Positions 1 through 7,715 of a DNA stretch of 9,876 nt are shown piece after piece. Below the pieces are notes generated by a model, which saw only the letters and a list, made by a program, of their open reading frames with translations, had not been told where the DNA came from and made no database searches. Source of the DNA: CAYGJN01 sp964350135 (GTDB lineage: Bacteria; Bdellovibrionota; Bacteriovoracia; Bacteriovoracales; Bacteriovoracaceae); NCBI GenBank assembly GCA_964350135.1, contig CAYGJN010000099.1, positions 1-9,876 of the forward strand, in the 5' to 3' direction. Within the stretch, counting starts at the first letter, position 1; every line of letters begins with the position of its first letter. The position numbers and the translations under genes are program-made.

Positions 1-17
1 GTGGTTATGGATGATGA

Positions 18-965
18 TTAAACAGAGCAGCTCGCTCCACCTAAAACACAAAATTGTGCGCAAAAAGAATGATTCAGAAAAACATCTTTTTTAGAATCTT
101 TCAATGTAGTTCCAAGTTCAAACTGCCTATCATAGGCAAGCAATGTACAAGAAAGAACCTTCGTTTTTTCATCACCTTTTCTTTTAACAATCATTCGAGA
201 GTTTGAGCACATAATACTGGTGGGATCCTTACTTAGAATTTCCCAACAATTAGTTGTAATTTCTGGCACATCTTTATCAAGAATCATTTCAGGGAAAATG
301 ATAAAAATATCAGGAGAATCAAAATCAAGGTTTATTTTCCAATCATTCATAAGCTTTTGATAAAGTCTTTTTACTACTTCTAAAGGCTCGTTTACTAAAG
401 ATCTTCCTGCAATGGCGAGACTCACTCCCATTTCACTAAGTTCTGCCATGGTACTAAGAGTGGGCCCAAATGTTTTTAAACCACGTTCTCTTTCATGAAT
501 CTCTTTAGAATAATGATCCAGAGAAACTCTTAATACTAATTTTTGGGGAAACTTGATTGAAAGTTCTTTAAGTTTTTGTTTTTTGGATTGAGTAATGACT
601 CTATAAGCATTGGTAAGAACTAAAACTCTATGACCATAGTTTAAAGAAAGTTCAATAAGATCGAGCATATTTGGATTTAAAAATGGCTCACCTCCAGTAA
701 AGGCAATTTCTTGTGTCTCTAAATGGAGTTCTCTAATCTCATCAAGATAAGGCCTAATATCATCTGTGGTTAGGTAAACAAGGCTATCATTTTTTGGATT
801 TGATTCAATATAACAGTTTTCACAGGAGAGGTTACAAAGAGTTCCTGTATTGAACCAAAGAGTTTTTAGCTTATTCAAACTCACCCAGGCCCTTTTCTCG
901 CCTTTTAAAGTTATAAGTGGGTCTGTAAATTTAGTTTGAACTTGTCTCATTAAGATTCCAATCAT
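18..965 (-). CDS. Radical SAM protein with C-terminal cysteine cluster
   Basis: Predicted cytoplasmic radical SAM enzyme of 315 residues. The 4Fe-4S/SAM motif CNLSCENC (C44, C48, C51) is followed by the SAM-contacting GGEP at 91-94, as in MoaA/SPASM-like members. The C-terminal third has six more cysteines (C240, C253, C273, C302, C306, C313). Those from C253 on could bind an auxiliary cluster of the SPASM or twitch kind, usually found in enzymes that modify peptides or small molecules. The substrate cannot be read from the sequence. The start at 965 lies 35 nt inside the upstream DUF547 gene; a second Met at 950 shortens the overlap to 20 nt, and neither has a clear Shine-Dalgarno, so translational coupling is likely. 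The gene ends in TAA 17 nt from the window edge and no terminator is visible. Family assignment is secure; function is unknown. Confidence 0.9.
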   Translation of the reverse strand: MIGILMRQVQTKFTDPLITLKGEKRAWVSLNKLKTLWFNTGTLCNLSCENCYIESNPKNDSLVYLTTDDIRPYLDEIRELHLETQEIAFTGGEPFLNPNMLDLIELSLNYGHRVLVLTNAYRVITQSKKQKLKELSIKFPQKLVLRVSLDHYSKEIHERERGLKTFGPTLSTMAELSEMGVSLAIAGRSLVNEPLEVVKRLYQKLMNDWKINLDFDSPDIFIIFPEMILDKDVPEITTNCWEILSKDPTSIMCSNSRMIVKRKGDEKTKVLSCTLLAYDRQFELGTTLKDSKKDVFLNHSFCAQFCVLGGASCSV

Positions 966-1713
966 ATTCAGTATGGTCGATCTTAAGTTTCATACTTTTA
1001 TATTTTTCATACTTTGTTTTGTCTGCAATAAGAAATGGCAGAACATAGGTCTGAAGGTTACCATACTTAGTAGTGAAATCTGATTTGAACCAATCAAAGA
1101 TTTTAGAGAGATAAATAGTATTCGTCTCTTCATCTAAATAATTGCGAGAGCGGTCGGTAAGAAATCTCACTGTTGCTTTTTTAAGCATCTCTTCAAGATC
1201 TTTATCCGTATAGGCATTATTATCAAGGGCCGGACAACCTACTGAAGCACAATTAATAGCAAAATGGATTCTTGGCTCATTGAAAAGCTTTCTTATATAA
1301 GTATGTTCTAAAGCTGTTAGAGAGGTTTCTTTTCCAAGAAATTGAAATGTTAATTTGTCCCAGGGATTATTAACAGAGCATGGAAGAATTCCGCTTTTAA
1401 TACATTTAATAGATTTCACGGGATAATAATCAAGAATAAATTTTATAGTAAAGGCATTATAGGCATTCATCATAAAGGCAAGTTGTTGATCTCTTGTAAA
1501 AGTCTTGTACTCACTAAAATTTACAGCAGAGAGAGTTGCCAGATAATTATCAAGTGATTGGCGTTTTTGTTTATGGGCCTTGTAATTATATGTTGATGCA
1601 TGCTCTGAACTTGTTACATATTTTTGAAGAAGCTCAGTCCAAACTTTATGAGTATGATCAAAAGCATGGGCCCAAGAAGTAGATAAGATAGCAAATAAGA
1701 TAATTTTGTTCAT
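931..1713 (-). CDS. Exported DUF547 domain protein
   Basis: A 260-residue protein whose hydrophobic N-terminus (residues 1-17, ending AHA) looks like a Sec signal peptide, so the product should act in the periplasm or outside. The DUF547 hallmarks are all present: NAYNAFTI at 83-90, an LEH at 135-137, FAINCASVGCP at 151-161 and LSKIFDWFKSDF at 202-213. The biochemical role of DUF547 is not established. The conserved Cys and His residues are compatible with a catalytic or metal site, but that is inference. AAGGGA about 9 nt before the ATG serves as ribosome binding site. The 3' end overlaps the start of the radical SAM gene, so the two are very probably co-transcribed and coupled. The gene diverges from yebC across a 137-bp gap; a TAGAAT-like -10 lies upstream but its -35 is poor. 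Confidence 0.88.
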   Translation of the reverse strand: MNKIILFAILSTSWAHAFDHTHKVWTELLQKYVTSSEHASTYNYKAHKQKRQSLDNYLATLSAVNFSEYKTFTRDQQLAFMMNAYNAFTIKFILDYYPVKSIKCIKSGILPCSVNNPWDKLTFQFLGKETSLTALEHTYIRKLFNEPRIHFAINCASVGCPALDNNAYTDKDLEEMLKKATVRFLTDRSRNYLDEETNTIYLSKIFDWFKSDFTTKYGNLQTYVLPFLIADKTKYEKYKSMKLKIDHTEYDWNLNETSSN

Positions 1714-1790
1714 AAGAAGTCCCTTTCAGTAAAATTCTATCGTTAGTGCAGTCTATCCTATATTTGTGATGGCCAAAACTAGATTTATTC

Positions 1791-1819
1791 AAGACCGGAT
1801 GTGAGAAATTTGCTATGCT
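1791..1819 (+). promoter_or_regulatory. Putative extended -10 promoter of yebC
   Basis: TGCTATGCT at 1811-1819 fits an extended -10 (TGn plus TATGCT). A weak -35 (AAGACC, 1791-1796) stands 17 bp upstream. It lies about 30 nt before the yebC start, in the gap that diverges from the DUF547 gene. Called by eye only. Confidence 0.4.
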
Positions 1820-1850
1820 TTTTTCTCAAATGGGCATTTAAGGAGTTCTC

Positions 1851-2594
1851 ATGGCCGGCCATAGTAAATGGAAGAATATTCAGCATAGAAAAGGCTCTCA
1901 AGATAAGAAGCGGGGCAAAATTTTTACCAAGCTTAATAAAGAAATTACTGTTGCTGTAAAAGAAAGTGGCCCAGATCCTGATTCAAACCCTCGCTTACGC
2001 TTGGCACTTCAAAATGCACGTGGTCAAAATATGCCCAAAGATAATATTGAAAGGGCCATTAAAAAGGCCAGTGGAGCTGGTGGTGAATCCTATGTAAATG
2101 TGGACTTTGAAGGTTATGGACCTGGTGGAGTGGCCGTATTTGTTGAGTGTATGACTGACAATAATACTCGAACAGTTTCCAATGTTCGTTCATATTTTAA
2201 TAAATTTAATGGCAGTCTAGGTAAAGATGGTTGTCTTCAATTCGTTTTTGATCGAAAGGGAGTCTTTACTCTTGATAGAGAGTCTCACGATGAAGAAGAG
2301 TTTACTCTTGAGATGATAGATGCTGGTGCAGAGGATGTAGAGTTTGATGATGATCTGATATCTATTACATCGGCTATGGAAGATTTTGGAAGTGTTCAAA
2401 AAAAGCTAGCTGAGCTTGATATTGAGCCCAAAGAGGCTGGACTTGAAAGAATTCCCATTGATATGAAAATACCTGATCCAGAACAGTTTAAGACCAATAT
2501 GAAGCTGATTGATAAGTTAGAAGAAGATGATGACGTACAAAAGGTTTATCATAATATGGAACTAACCGATGAGTTAGTTGCTCTTTTAGATTAA
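1851..2594 (+). CDS. yebC: YebC/PmpR family (TACO1-like) protein
   Basis: A 247-residue protein, the usual length for the family. It opens with the invariant MAGHSKWKNIQHRKG and continues through the conserved KLNKEI, RLRLALQNAR and MPKDNIERAIKKA blocks, then GYGPGG near residue 90. YebC-type proteins were described as transcription regulators (PmpR). Later work on bacterial YebC and mitochondrial TACO1 supports a role in translation, helping ribosomes through difficult stretches such as proline runs. The product is cytoplasmic. The start is fixed by AAGGAG (1840-1845) 5 nt before the ATG and by the family N-terminus. In many bacteria yebC sits beside ruvC; here it is followed 31 nt later by a lipoprotein gene without a visible terminator between them. 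Identification is secure. Confidence 0.97.
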   Translation: MAGHSKWKNIQHRKGSQDKKRGKIFTKLNKEITVAVKESGPDPDSNPRLRLALQNARGQNMPKDNIERAIKKASGAGGESYVNVDFEGYGPGGVAVFVECMTDNNTRTVSNVRSYFNKFNGSLGKDGCLQFVFDRKGVFTLDRESHDEEEFTLEMIDAGAEDVEFDDDLISITSAMEDFGSVQKKLAELDIEPKEAGLERIPIDMKIPDPEQFKTNMKLIDKLEEDDDVQKVYHNMELTDELVALLD

Positions 2595-2625
2595 ACTTTT
2601 GTATTATTCGGGTCATAATAAATAA

Positions 2626-3462
2626 ATGAAAATAATTGCTTATATTTTAACTCTGACCCTTTTGGCATCATGTTCAAAACTATTTAAGAGTAAATCAGAA
2701 CTTCTTTTCCCTGATGATCTTTCATTTAATGAGAAATTTACTCTCACAATAAATAAGAATAAGAAAAAAACTATTATTAAAGGTGTAAGCGGCAATAGAG
2801 TTCTGGTAACTCAGCCTAATATGCATTCTTTGGATACAAAAAAAGTTAAGTCATGGCTTACTACATTTAAAGAAGTCTATCTCGCTGATGTTCCAGACGC
2901 ACTTTCAATTGCAGGAAAAAAATATGATCTGGTAAGCATTAATAATCCAAAATACTCTCTTCATTTATATCTTTATCCTGTTAGCGATCAGCAAAGTTTT
3001 GTTCGTATCAGTCGTTTTGATAAGATTGAAAAAAATGAAATAACTCAAAAGGGATTAATCTCTAGATCAATTCATAATAGTTTATTTGTTAATATTAATA
3101 ATTTAAGAAAAGAAAATTATGTCTTTAATCCGATTGATTTAAGCGGACAATTTATTCATGATGGCTTTATTTACCAGATGTCCTCCAAGCAAGTCCAAAC
3201 ACTTGTTAAAATCTTGAAAAATTTCAAGGCCAACTCTTATGCACATACAGGCAGAGTCGATGAACAAACAAAAGAAAAACTAGGACTTGGAAGAATTGGG
3301 TATTATGAATTAGAAGGAGAAGTTTATTATAAGCTTTTTACAGCTAAGTCTACTGATGGAGACCTTCTTCTTTGGATAGAAGGAGACTTGGAAGTTTTGC
3401 AAGGCCCGTTTTCTCACTGGGAAAAACTTCAGGCCCTGCAAAAAGAGATATCAACTATTTAG
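2626..3462 (+). CDS. Predicted lipoprotein, family not recognised (DUF4340-like flavour)
   Basis: A 278-residue protein with a lipoprotein signal: MKIIAYILTLTLLASC has a lipobox (LASC) placing the lipidated cysteine at C16, followed by Ser, which would favour outer-membrane sorting by the E. coli Lol rule. The rest is lysine-rich, beta/alpha and has no catalytic motif I recognise. Two halves share a similar pattern, a (D/S)(T/S)K(K/Q)V helix followed by beta strands (around residues 70-110 and 185-235). This recalls DUF4340-type repeats, but the resemblance is weak and I do not assign the family. There is no good Shine-Dalgarno before the ATG. The 31-nt gap from yebC suggests read-through from that gene. 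The stop codon overlaps the stop of the convergent symporter gene by 4 nt. Confidence 0.8.
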   Translation: MKIIAYILTLTLLASCSKLFKSKSELLFPDDLSFNEKFTLTINKNKKKTIIKGVSGNRVLVTQPNMHSLDTKKVKSWLTTFKEVYLADVPDALSIAGKKYDLVSINNPKYSLHLYLYPVSDQQSFVRISRFDKIEKNEITQKGLISRSIHNSLFVNINNLRKENYVFNPIDLSGQFIHDGFIYQMSSKQVQTLVKILKNFKANSYAHTGRVDEQTKEKLGLGRIGYYELEGEVYYKLFTAKSTDGDLLLWIEGDLEVLQGPFSHWEKLQALQKEISTI

Positions 3463-4757
3463 GTTTTTTTTCTTTTATTTAAAAAATTCTGTGTCACAAG
3501 AGCTCCAACCATATCACCTTCAACATTAACCGCAGTTCTAAATGTATCTAAAGGTCTTTCAATAACAAGAAGGATCCCAATAGCTTCAAGAGGAATTCCT
3601 GCAGCCAAGAGAACAAGTTGCATTCCTGACATGCTTGCTGATGGCATACCTGGTGCGCCGATTGAAGAGATCATAGACATCAAAAATATTGAAAATATTG
3701 CTGCATTAGAAAGATCAATTCCATAAAGATGTGCAAGAAAAATGGCCGCGATTCCTTCAAATAGTGCTGTTCCATCCATATTCATTGTAGCCCCTAAGGG
3801 AAAAACAAATCCTGATACTCCTTTTTCAACATTAAACTCTTCTTCACTTGTCTGCATAGAAACGGGAAGAGTTGCAGCACTTGAAGCGGTTGAAAGCGCA
3901 AGTAAAAGAGGTTTAGCAGCTTTTATAAAAAGATCTTTTGGTTTTACTCCACCAAAAAAATAAGCAATGAGTGGAAGTACGATAAGGCCATGGAGCATAG
4001 TTGCTCCAAAGACTAAAGCAGCAAAAGAAAAGAGCTGCTCGAATATATCTCCAGAGACTCGTAAAGAAAAATCAAAAACAATAGCAAAAACACCAATTGG
4101 GGTAAGAAGAATAATCCAGTGAAGAATTTTGTTGATAACAATATTAATATCTTTTACCAATTGATAGAGAGGACTATCAGCTGGGTGAACAATAAGTAGT
4201 GCAAGTCCTATAAGAAGTGCTGCCATTACAATCCCAAGAATATTATTTGTGACAAGTGACTCAAAGGGGTTTGTAAATGACTGTGAGAGTATATTTCTAA
4301 ACATTAAAACAATAGAGTCAGATCCAGGGTCAATTAATTTTTTAGGTTTTATATAATTCGTAGAGCTCTCCATATAGGTTTGATCTGTATTAACTTTAAT
4401 TGTGATATCACTATTCTCCCAAGGGTGAATGAAAAACACAGCAACAAGACCAATAGCAATAGCAATGATTGTCGTACTGATATAATAAGTAATAGTGACA
4501 AGGCCCATTTCTTTAAGCTTTGTAATTTCACCAATATTAATAAGTCCACCAATCAGAGAGAAAAATATCATAGGAGCAATCATCATCTTAAGCATTTGAA
4601 TGAAAATGATTTTGATTGAAATAATTGCTTCATAAAAATTTGATGGATTTTCACCTGTTGTCCATGAACTATCCCCAAAGAGATTTGCTAATAAGTAGCC
4701 GAGCACACCACTCAGAATTACCCAAAAGGTAATATTTTTTAAGATAGTTTTTTTCAT
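3459..4757 (-). CDS. Dicarboxylate/amino acid:cation symporter (DAACS family)
   Basis: A 432-residue inner-membrane carrier of the SDF/DAACS family (GltP, DctA, GltPh, EAATs), full length. Diagnostic parts: hairpin 1 with TASSAATLP (290-298), the sodium-binding NMDGT (326-330), hairpin 2 with SIGAPGMPSAS (365-375), and the transmembrane-8 signature LDTFRTAVNVEGD (403-415). By alignment to GltPh, D404 and R407 correspond to the residues that hold the substrate amino group and side-chain carboxylate, N411 and D415 to sodium ligands. This predicts Na+- or H+-driven uptake of acidic amino acids or C4-dicarboxylates; which one is not decided by the sequence. Hairpin 2 has PSAS where GltPh has a glycine-rich PGGG. 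The Shine-Dalgarno AGGGGGA lies 5 nt before the ATG and inside a predicted hairpin. The gene is convergent with the upstream lipoprotein and divergent from the aminopeptidase. Confidence 0.95.
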   Translation of the reverse strand: MKKTILKNITFWVILSGVLGYLLANLFGDSSWTTGENPSNFYEAIISIKIIFIQMLKMMIAPMIFFSLIGGLINIGEITKLKEMGLVTITYYISTTIIAIAIGLVAVFFIHPWENSDITIKVNTDQTYMESSTNYIKPKKLIDPGSDSIVLMFRNILSQSFTNPFESLVTNNILGIVMAALLIGLALLIVHPADSPLYQLVKDINIVINKILHWIILLTPIGVFAIVFDFSLRVSGDIFEQLFSFAALVFGATMLHGLIVLPLIAYFFGGVKPKDLFIKAAKPLLLALSTASSAATLPVSMQTSEEEFNVEKGVSGFVFPLGATMNMDGTALFEGIAAIFLAHLYGIDLSNAAIFSIFLMSMISSIGAPGMPSASMSGMQLVLLAAGIPLEAIGILLVIERPLDTFRTAVNVEGDMVGALVTQNFLNKRKKT

Positions 4758-4759
4758 AA

Positions 4760-4789
4760 ATTCCCCCTATAGGCATTTTACAGGGGAAT
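4760..4789 (-). promoter_or_regulatory. Hairpin covering the symporter ribosome binding site
   Basis: In the leader of the symporter mRNA (minus strand) AUUCCCCU (4789-4782) can pair with GGGGGAAU (4767-4760). This gives eight consecutive pairs with one terminal U-G, around a 14-nt loop. The 3' arm contains the whole Shine-Dalgarno, so the fold would hide it from the ribosome. Seen directly as complementarity; the regulatory effect is inferred. Confidence 0.5.
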
Positions 4790-4852
4790 GAGACTTTATG
4801 TAACAAAGTGTTTACCTTGGTTATTTTTGAAAGTTTTATTAAGTTTTTATTT

Positions 4853-4881
4853 CTGCCAATAGATTCAGACTTTTCTATAAT
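4853..4881 (+). promoter_or_regulatory. Putative sigma70-type promoter of the aminopeptidase gene
   Basis: A perfect TATAAT -10 (4876-4881) is preceded at 17 bp by CTGCCA (4853-4858), which matches four of six -35 consensus positions. Transcription would start near 4888, giving a short leader of about 24 nt that carries the AGGAAGGA ribosome binding site (4901-4908). Confidence 0.6.
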
Positions 4882-4911
4882 TAATAGATAAACAAAATCC
4901 AGGAAGGAAAC

Positions 4912-6081
4912 ATGAAAGTATTAATCGCCTCGCTTGTCATTAGTTTGAGTATTGCAGCTACAGCTAAAGACGTTTTTATCTCAATCCCCACAGAGCATGT
5001 TGCTGAAATTAACTTTAGAGTTCGCGCTCCTATGAGTGAGGTTTTTGCAGAAAATGATCTAACTGTTTTAAAAGTATCAGAAGATACTCTTGTAACCATT
5101 TCAGATTTTATGCACCATAAGTTTAATCGTTGTGGTGGTTTTATCACTTTTGATAATCTAGAAGATGCAAAAGGGGAAGCTCGTAGTTCTCGCGCAATAA
5201 GATCAAACTTAAGCTTTGCTGATTATTCAATAAATGCTCCAGCTTACTTGGTTGATGAATATATTACCCAAGTGGATGAGTTTCAAATTCGATCTACTAT
5301 TGAGCATCTTTCAAGTTACAAAAATCGTTTTTATAAAAGTGACACTGGGGTAGAAGCTGCAAATTGGATTGCAGAAAACTGGAGAAGCTTTTCTTCACAT
5401 AGATCAGATGTAACTGTTGAGCTTTACGAGCATAGCGGATGGGCCCAGCCATCAGTTATTGCAACGATTCAGGGAACTTCTGACGAAGTTGTTATCATTG
5501 GTGGTCACCTTGACTCTATCGCTGGATGGTTCGGTGGTAACCATGTCGATGCTCCAGGTGCTGATGATAATGCTTCAGGGATAGCAACTATTACTGAAAT
5601 TTTTAGAGTGCTAATTGAAAATGGTTATACTCCAGAAAAAACATTAAAGTTTATGGGCTATGCTGCTGAAGAAGTAGGTCTTCGCGGATCAGCTGAAATT
5701 GCAGCAGATTATGCAAGTTCAGGAATCAATGTTGTTGGAGTTATGCAACTTGATATGACGAACTTTAAAGGCTCAGAAAAACTAATTTATCTTATTGATG
5801 ATTTTACTAATCAAGCTCAAAATGAATTTCTAGGTAGTTTAATTGATACTTACCTTGGAATTACTTGGGACTACTCTCGTTGTGGTTATGCATGTTCAGA
5901 TCATGCCTCTTGGCATAGACAAGACTTTCCTGCATCTTTTCCATTTGAAGCAGCTTTTAATGGATCAAATAGCCAAATTCATACAGCAAGAGATAAAATT
6001 GATGTTTCAGGTGGGAATGCTGATCATGCATCAAACTTTGCAAAACTTGGACTTGCTTTTATTTTAGAACTTGATAATTAA
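4912..6081 (+). CDS. Secreted M28 zinc aminopeptidase (Vibrio proteolyticus type)
   Basis: A 389-residue leucyl-aminopeptidase-type enzyme that removes N-terminal residues from peptides outside the cell. Residues 1-18 form a Sec signal peptide (ending ATA). Residues about 19-100 would be the propeptide, and the catalytic domain follows. Compared with the V. proteolyticus enzyme every active-site residue is present: H199 (GGHLDS), D218 (GADDNASG), catalytic E253 and ligand E254 (AAEEVGLRGS), D281 (QLDMTN) and H357 (IHTARD), binding two zinc ions. The CGYAC disulfide pair (C324, C328) also matches. No C-terminal PPC domain follows. The start is set by AGGAAGGA 3 nt before the ATG. The gene has its own promoter and a rho-independent terminator, so it is monocistronic. 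It probably supplies amino acids from external protein. Identification is secure. Confidence 0.96.
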   Translation: MKVLIASLVISLSIAATAKDVFISIPTEHVAEINFRVRAPMSEVFAENDLTVLKVSEDTLVTISDFMHHKFNRCGGFITFDNLEDAKGEARSSRAIRSNLSFADYSINAPAYLVDEYITQVDEFQIRSTIEHLSSYKNRFYKSDTGVEAANWIAENWRSFSSHRSDVTVELYEHSGWAQPSVIATIQGTSDEVVIIGGHLDSIAGWFGGNHVDAPGADDNASGIATITEIFRVLIENGYTPEKTLKFMGYAAEEVGLRGSAEIAADYASSGINVVGVMQLDMTNFKGSEKLIYLIDDFTNQAQNEFLGSLIDTYLGITWDYSRCGYACSDHASWHRQDFPASFPFEAAFNGSNSQIHTARDKIDVSGGNADHASNFAKLGLAFILELDN

Positions 6082-6102
6082 AAAGATTTTGAATTAATAA
6101 TT

Positions 6103-6129
6103 AAAGCCTCGTTTAACGGGGCTTTTTTT
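6103..6129 (+). terminator. Rho-independent terminator after the aminopeptidase gene
   Basis: AAAGCCTCG (6103-6111) pairs with CGGGGCTTT (6117-6125), nine pairs with one T-G, around the loop TTTAA. A run of seven T (6123-6129) overlaps the end of the 3' arm. It sits 21 nt after the aminopeptidase stop and directly beyond the stop of the convergent hydrolase. In that direction the stem is followed only by a broken T tract, so it may work weakly both ways. Confidence 0.92.
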
Positions 6130-6131
6130 AT

Positions 6132-7136
6132 TTAATCTAGATGGTTTAGAATAAGTTCCATAGCTTCATCACGAACAATATCTCTTTCATTTAAAATATT
6201 ATGCTCTGAAGAATTTTCAAGTCTTTTCAGTGTGCAGTTCGAAGCTTTTTCACAATATTTATCTTGGGCCTTATTAACGACAATTTTATCAGCAGCTGCC
6301 TGCAGGATAAGAGTTGGAGTATCGTCACTAGCCTTTTTTCTAATTTTTCTAATGGCCTTAATATTTTCACGAAGCCATCTATAGGTTGCACTACCAAGTT
6401 GAATTTCTGGAAACTCTCTATTTAAAAGTCTATTAAACTCAAAACGTATTTTGCTTTTAGTGACTTCGTTTTTTGAGAAATCTTTTTCATAATAATCTGA
6501 TCCATTTGGTACATAGGCATTGCAATCAAAAAGCACATAGCATTGAAAAACAGTTCTTGCTAAAACAACACGCTCACTATTGGGCAAAATAATTTGATAC
6601 ATAGGTGCCACGTGAATAACTTTTGAAAATGAGTGATTATTTTCTTGTAGATAGTCTGATGCAATCGCTGAACCCATCGAATGGCTTATAAGTGAGATTT
6701 TTTGACCTTTGGTTTGTGGCATAACAATCGTTTCAACAAATTCTTTAAAATCAGATGTATATTGACGGAATTTTTCAACATAGCCTTTTTGAGGATTATC
6801 TAAAAAGCGTTCAGAAAAGCCTTGCCCCCTGTGATCAATAATATAGATAGGAGAGTGGCCTTGTTCTGAAAGATCATAAGCAACTTCTATATACTTAACA
6901 GAAGCTTCAACACGGCCTGGAGAGATGACAATAGCTCCTTTATCTCCTGAGCCTCTTTCAAAACGAGTGTAATTTATTCTTGCACCATCAGAGCTTGCAT
7001 TAAACGACTCTATTGTGAAGAGACTCCCTTGCTCATAAATAAGGCCATTGATAAGAGCTGGGCTTGTCTCAGGTAGTGACCAGGCATTCAGAGAAGCTAG
7101 TAAAAACAATAAGATAGATAGATTTCCAATATTCAT
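6132..7136 (-). CDS. Exported alpha/beta hydrolase, lysophospholipase (PldB)-like
   Basis: A 334-residue serine hydrolase of the alpha/beta fold (hydrolase_4 / monoacylglycerol lipase / PldB group). The N-terminus (residues 1-20, ending AWS) looks like a Sec signal peptide, so it should act in the periplasm or outside. Conserved parts: HRGQGFS at 102-108, the nucleophile elbow SHSMGS with S153, acid D283 (AADKIV) and H312 (SEHNIL), a complete Ser-Asp-His triad. These enzymes split ester bonds of lysophospholipids or monoacylglycerols; the exact substrate is not predictable. Four cysteines (C199, C205, C295, C301) could form disulfides, fitting export. No strong Shine-Dalgarno precedes the ATG. 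The gene is monocistronic, convergent with the aminopeptidase and divergent from the RRM operon. Fold and triad are certain, substrate uncertain. Confidence 0.92.
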   Translation of the reverse strand: MNIGNLSILLFLLASLNAWSLPETSPALINGLIYEQGSLFTIESFNASSDGARINYTRFERGSGDKGAIVISPGRVEASVKYIEVAYDLSEQGHSPIYIIDHRGQGFSERFLDNPQKGYVEKFRQYTSDFKEFVETIVMPQTKGQKISLISHSMGSAIASDYLQENNHSFSKVIHVAPMYQIILPNSERVVLARTVFQCYVLFDCNAYVPNGSDYYEKDFSKNEVTKSKIRFEFNRLLNREFPEIQLGSATYRWLRENIKAIRKIRKKASDDTPTLILQAAADKIVVNKAQDKYCEKASNCTLKRLENSSEHNILNERDIVRDEAMELILNHLD

Positions 7137-7278
7137 AAGCTCAGGTTATCCCAATGCAAATCAATTGCAAGGATTTATTCAGTATCCTATCTAAACTCTA
7201 TAGCTGAATCAGAGAATTATTACCAAGAGATGCTTTCTCACTGGCCATATGAGTTAAAAATGGTAATTTGCTGGGATT

Positions 7279-7713
7279 ATGAAGAAAAAAACTAACAAGA
7301 ATCTTAAAACTGAGAAAAACCCCTTAAAAAAACCTGCGAAAAAAACATCTTATCAGGAAAGAGAGCAGGGCTATCTCAATGTCCGAAGCACCATCTATAT
7401 TGGTAATTTAAATTATAATATTACTGAAAGAGATATTTTTGGCATCTTTGGCCAATTCGGAAAAGTTCAAGAAGTTAAAATGATTAAAATTCCTAACACA
7501 GATAAGCATAGAGGAATCGCTTTTGTAGATATGTGTGATAACCGTGATGTTCCCAAAGCAATCAATGGACTTGATGGGAAAGTTATTGACGGAAGAACCG
7601 CAAAAGTGTCAAAAGCTATTGATAATAAAAAAGAGGCAAAAAAACAGAGAATGGGTATACTACCACCCAAGAAAAAAGCTTCTACTCCTAGAACAAAACC
7701 AATTAAAAGGTAG
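7279..7713 (+). CDS. RRM-domain RNA-binding protein
   Basis: A 144-residue basic cytoplasmic protein with one RNA recognition motif at about residues 37-113. RNP2 is IYIGNL (39-44) and RNP1 is RGIAFVDM (78-85). The stacking aromatics Y40 and F82 are kept, but the aromatic at RNP1 position 3 is isoleucine. The domain is flanked by lysine-rich tails (residues 1-25 and 117-144), longer than in the common 80-100-residue bacterial RRM proteins; these probably add non-specific RNA affinity. Such proteins are thought to bind single-stranded RNA, for example as cold-shock or RNA-fate factors; the target here is unknown. Only GGGA about 3 nt before the ATG serves as ribosome binding site, and the promoter in the 142-bp divergent gap is not clear. 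It is the first gene of a tight three-gene operon with two lipoproteins. Confidence 0.92.
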   Translation: MKKKTNKNLKTEKNPLKKPAKKTSYQEREQGYLNVRSTIYIGNLNYNITERDIFGIFGQFGKVQEVKMIKIPNTDKHRGIAFVDMCDNRDVPKAINGLDGKVIDGRTAKVSKAIDNKKEAKKQRMGILPPKKKASTPRTKPIKR

Positions 7714-7715
7714 TT

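Noticed and set aside
4380..4619. Plus-strand frame of 79 codons, and the minus-strand frame at 4349-4552
   Set aside because: Both lie wholly within the DAACS symporter gene and have low-complexity, non-protein-like sequence.
4881..5147. Minus-strand frame of 88 codons
   Set aside because: Antisense shadow of the aminopeptidase signal and propeptide region, with no ribosome binding site.
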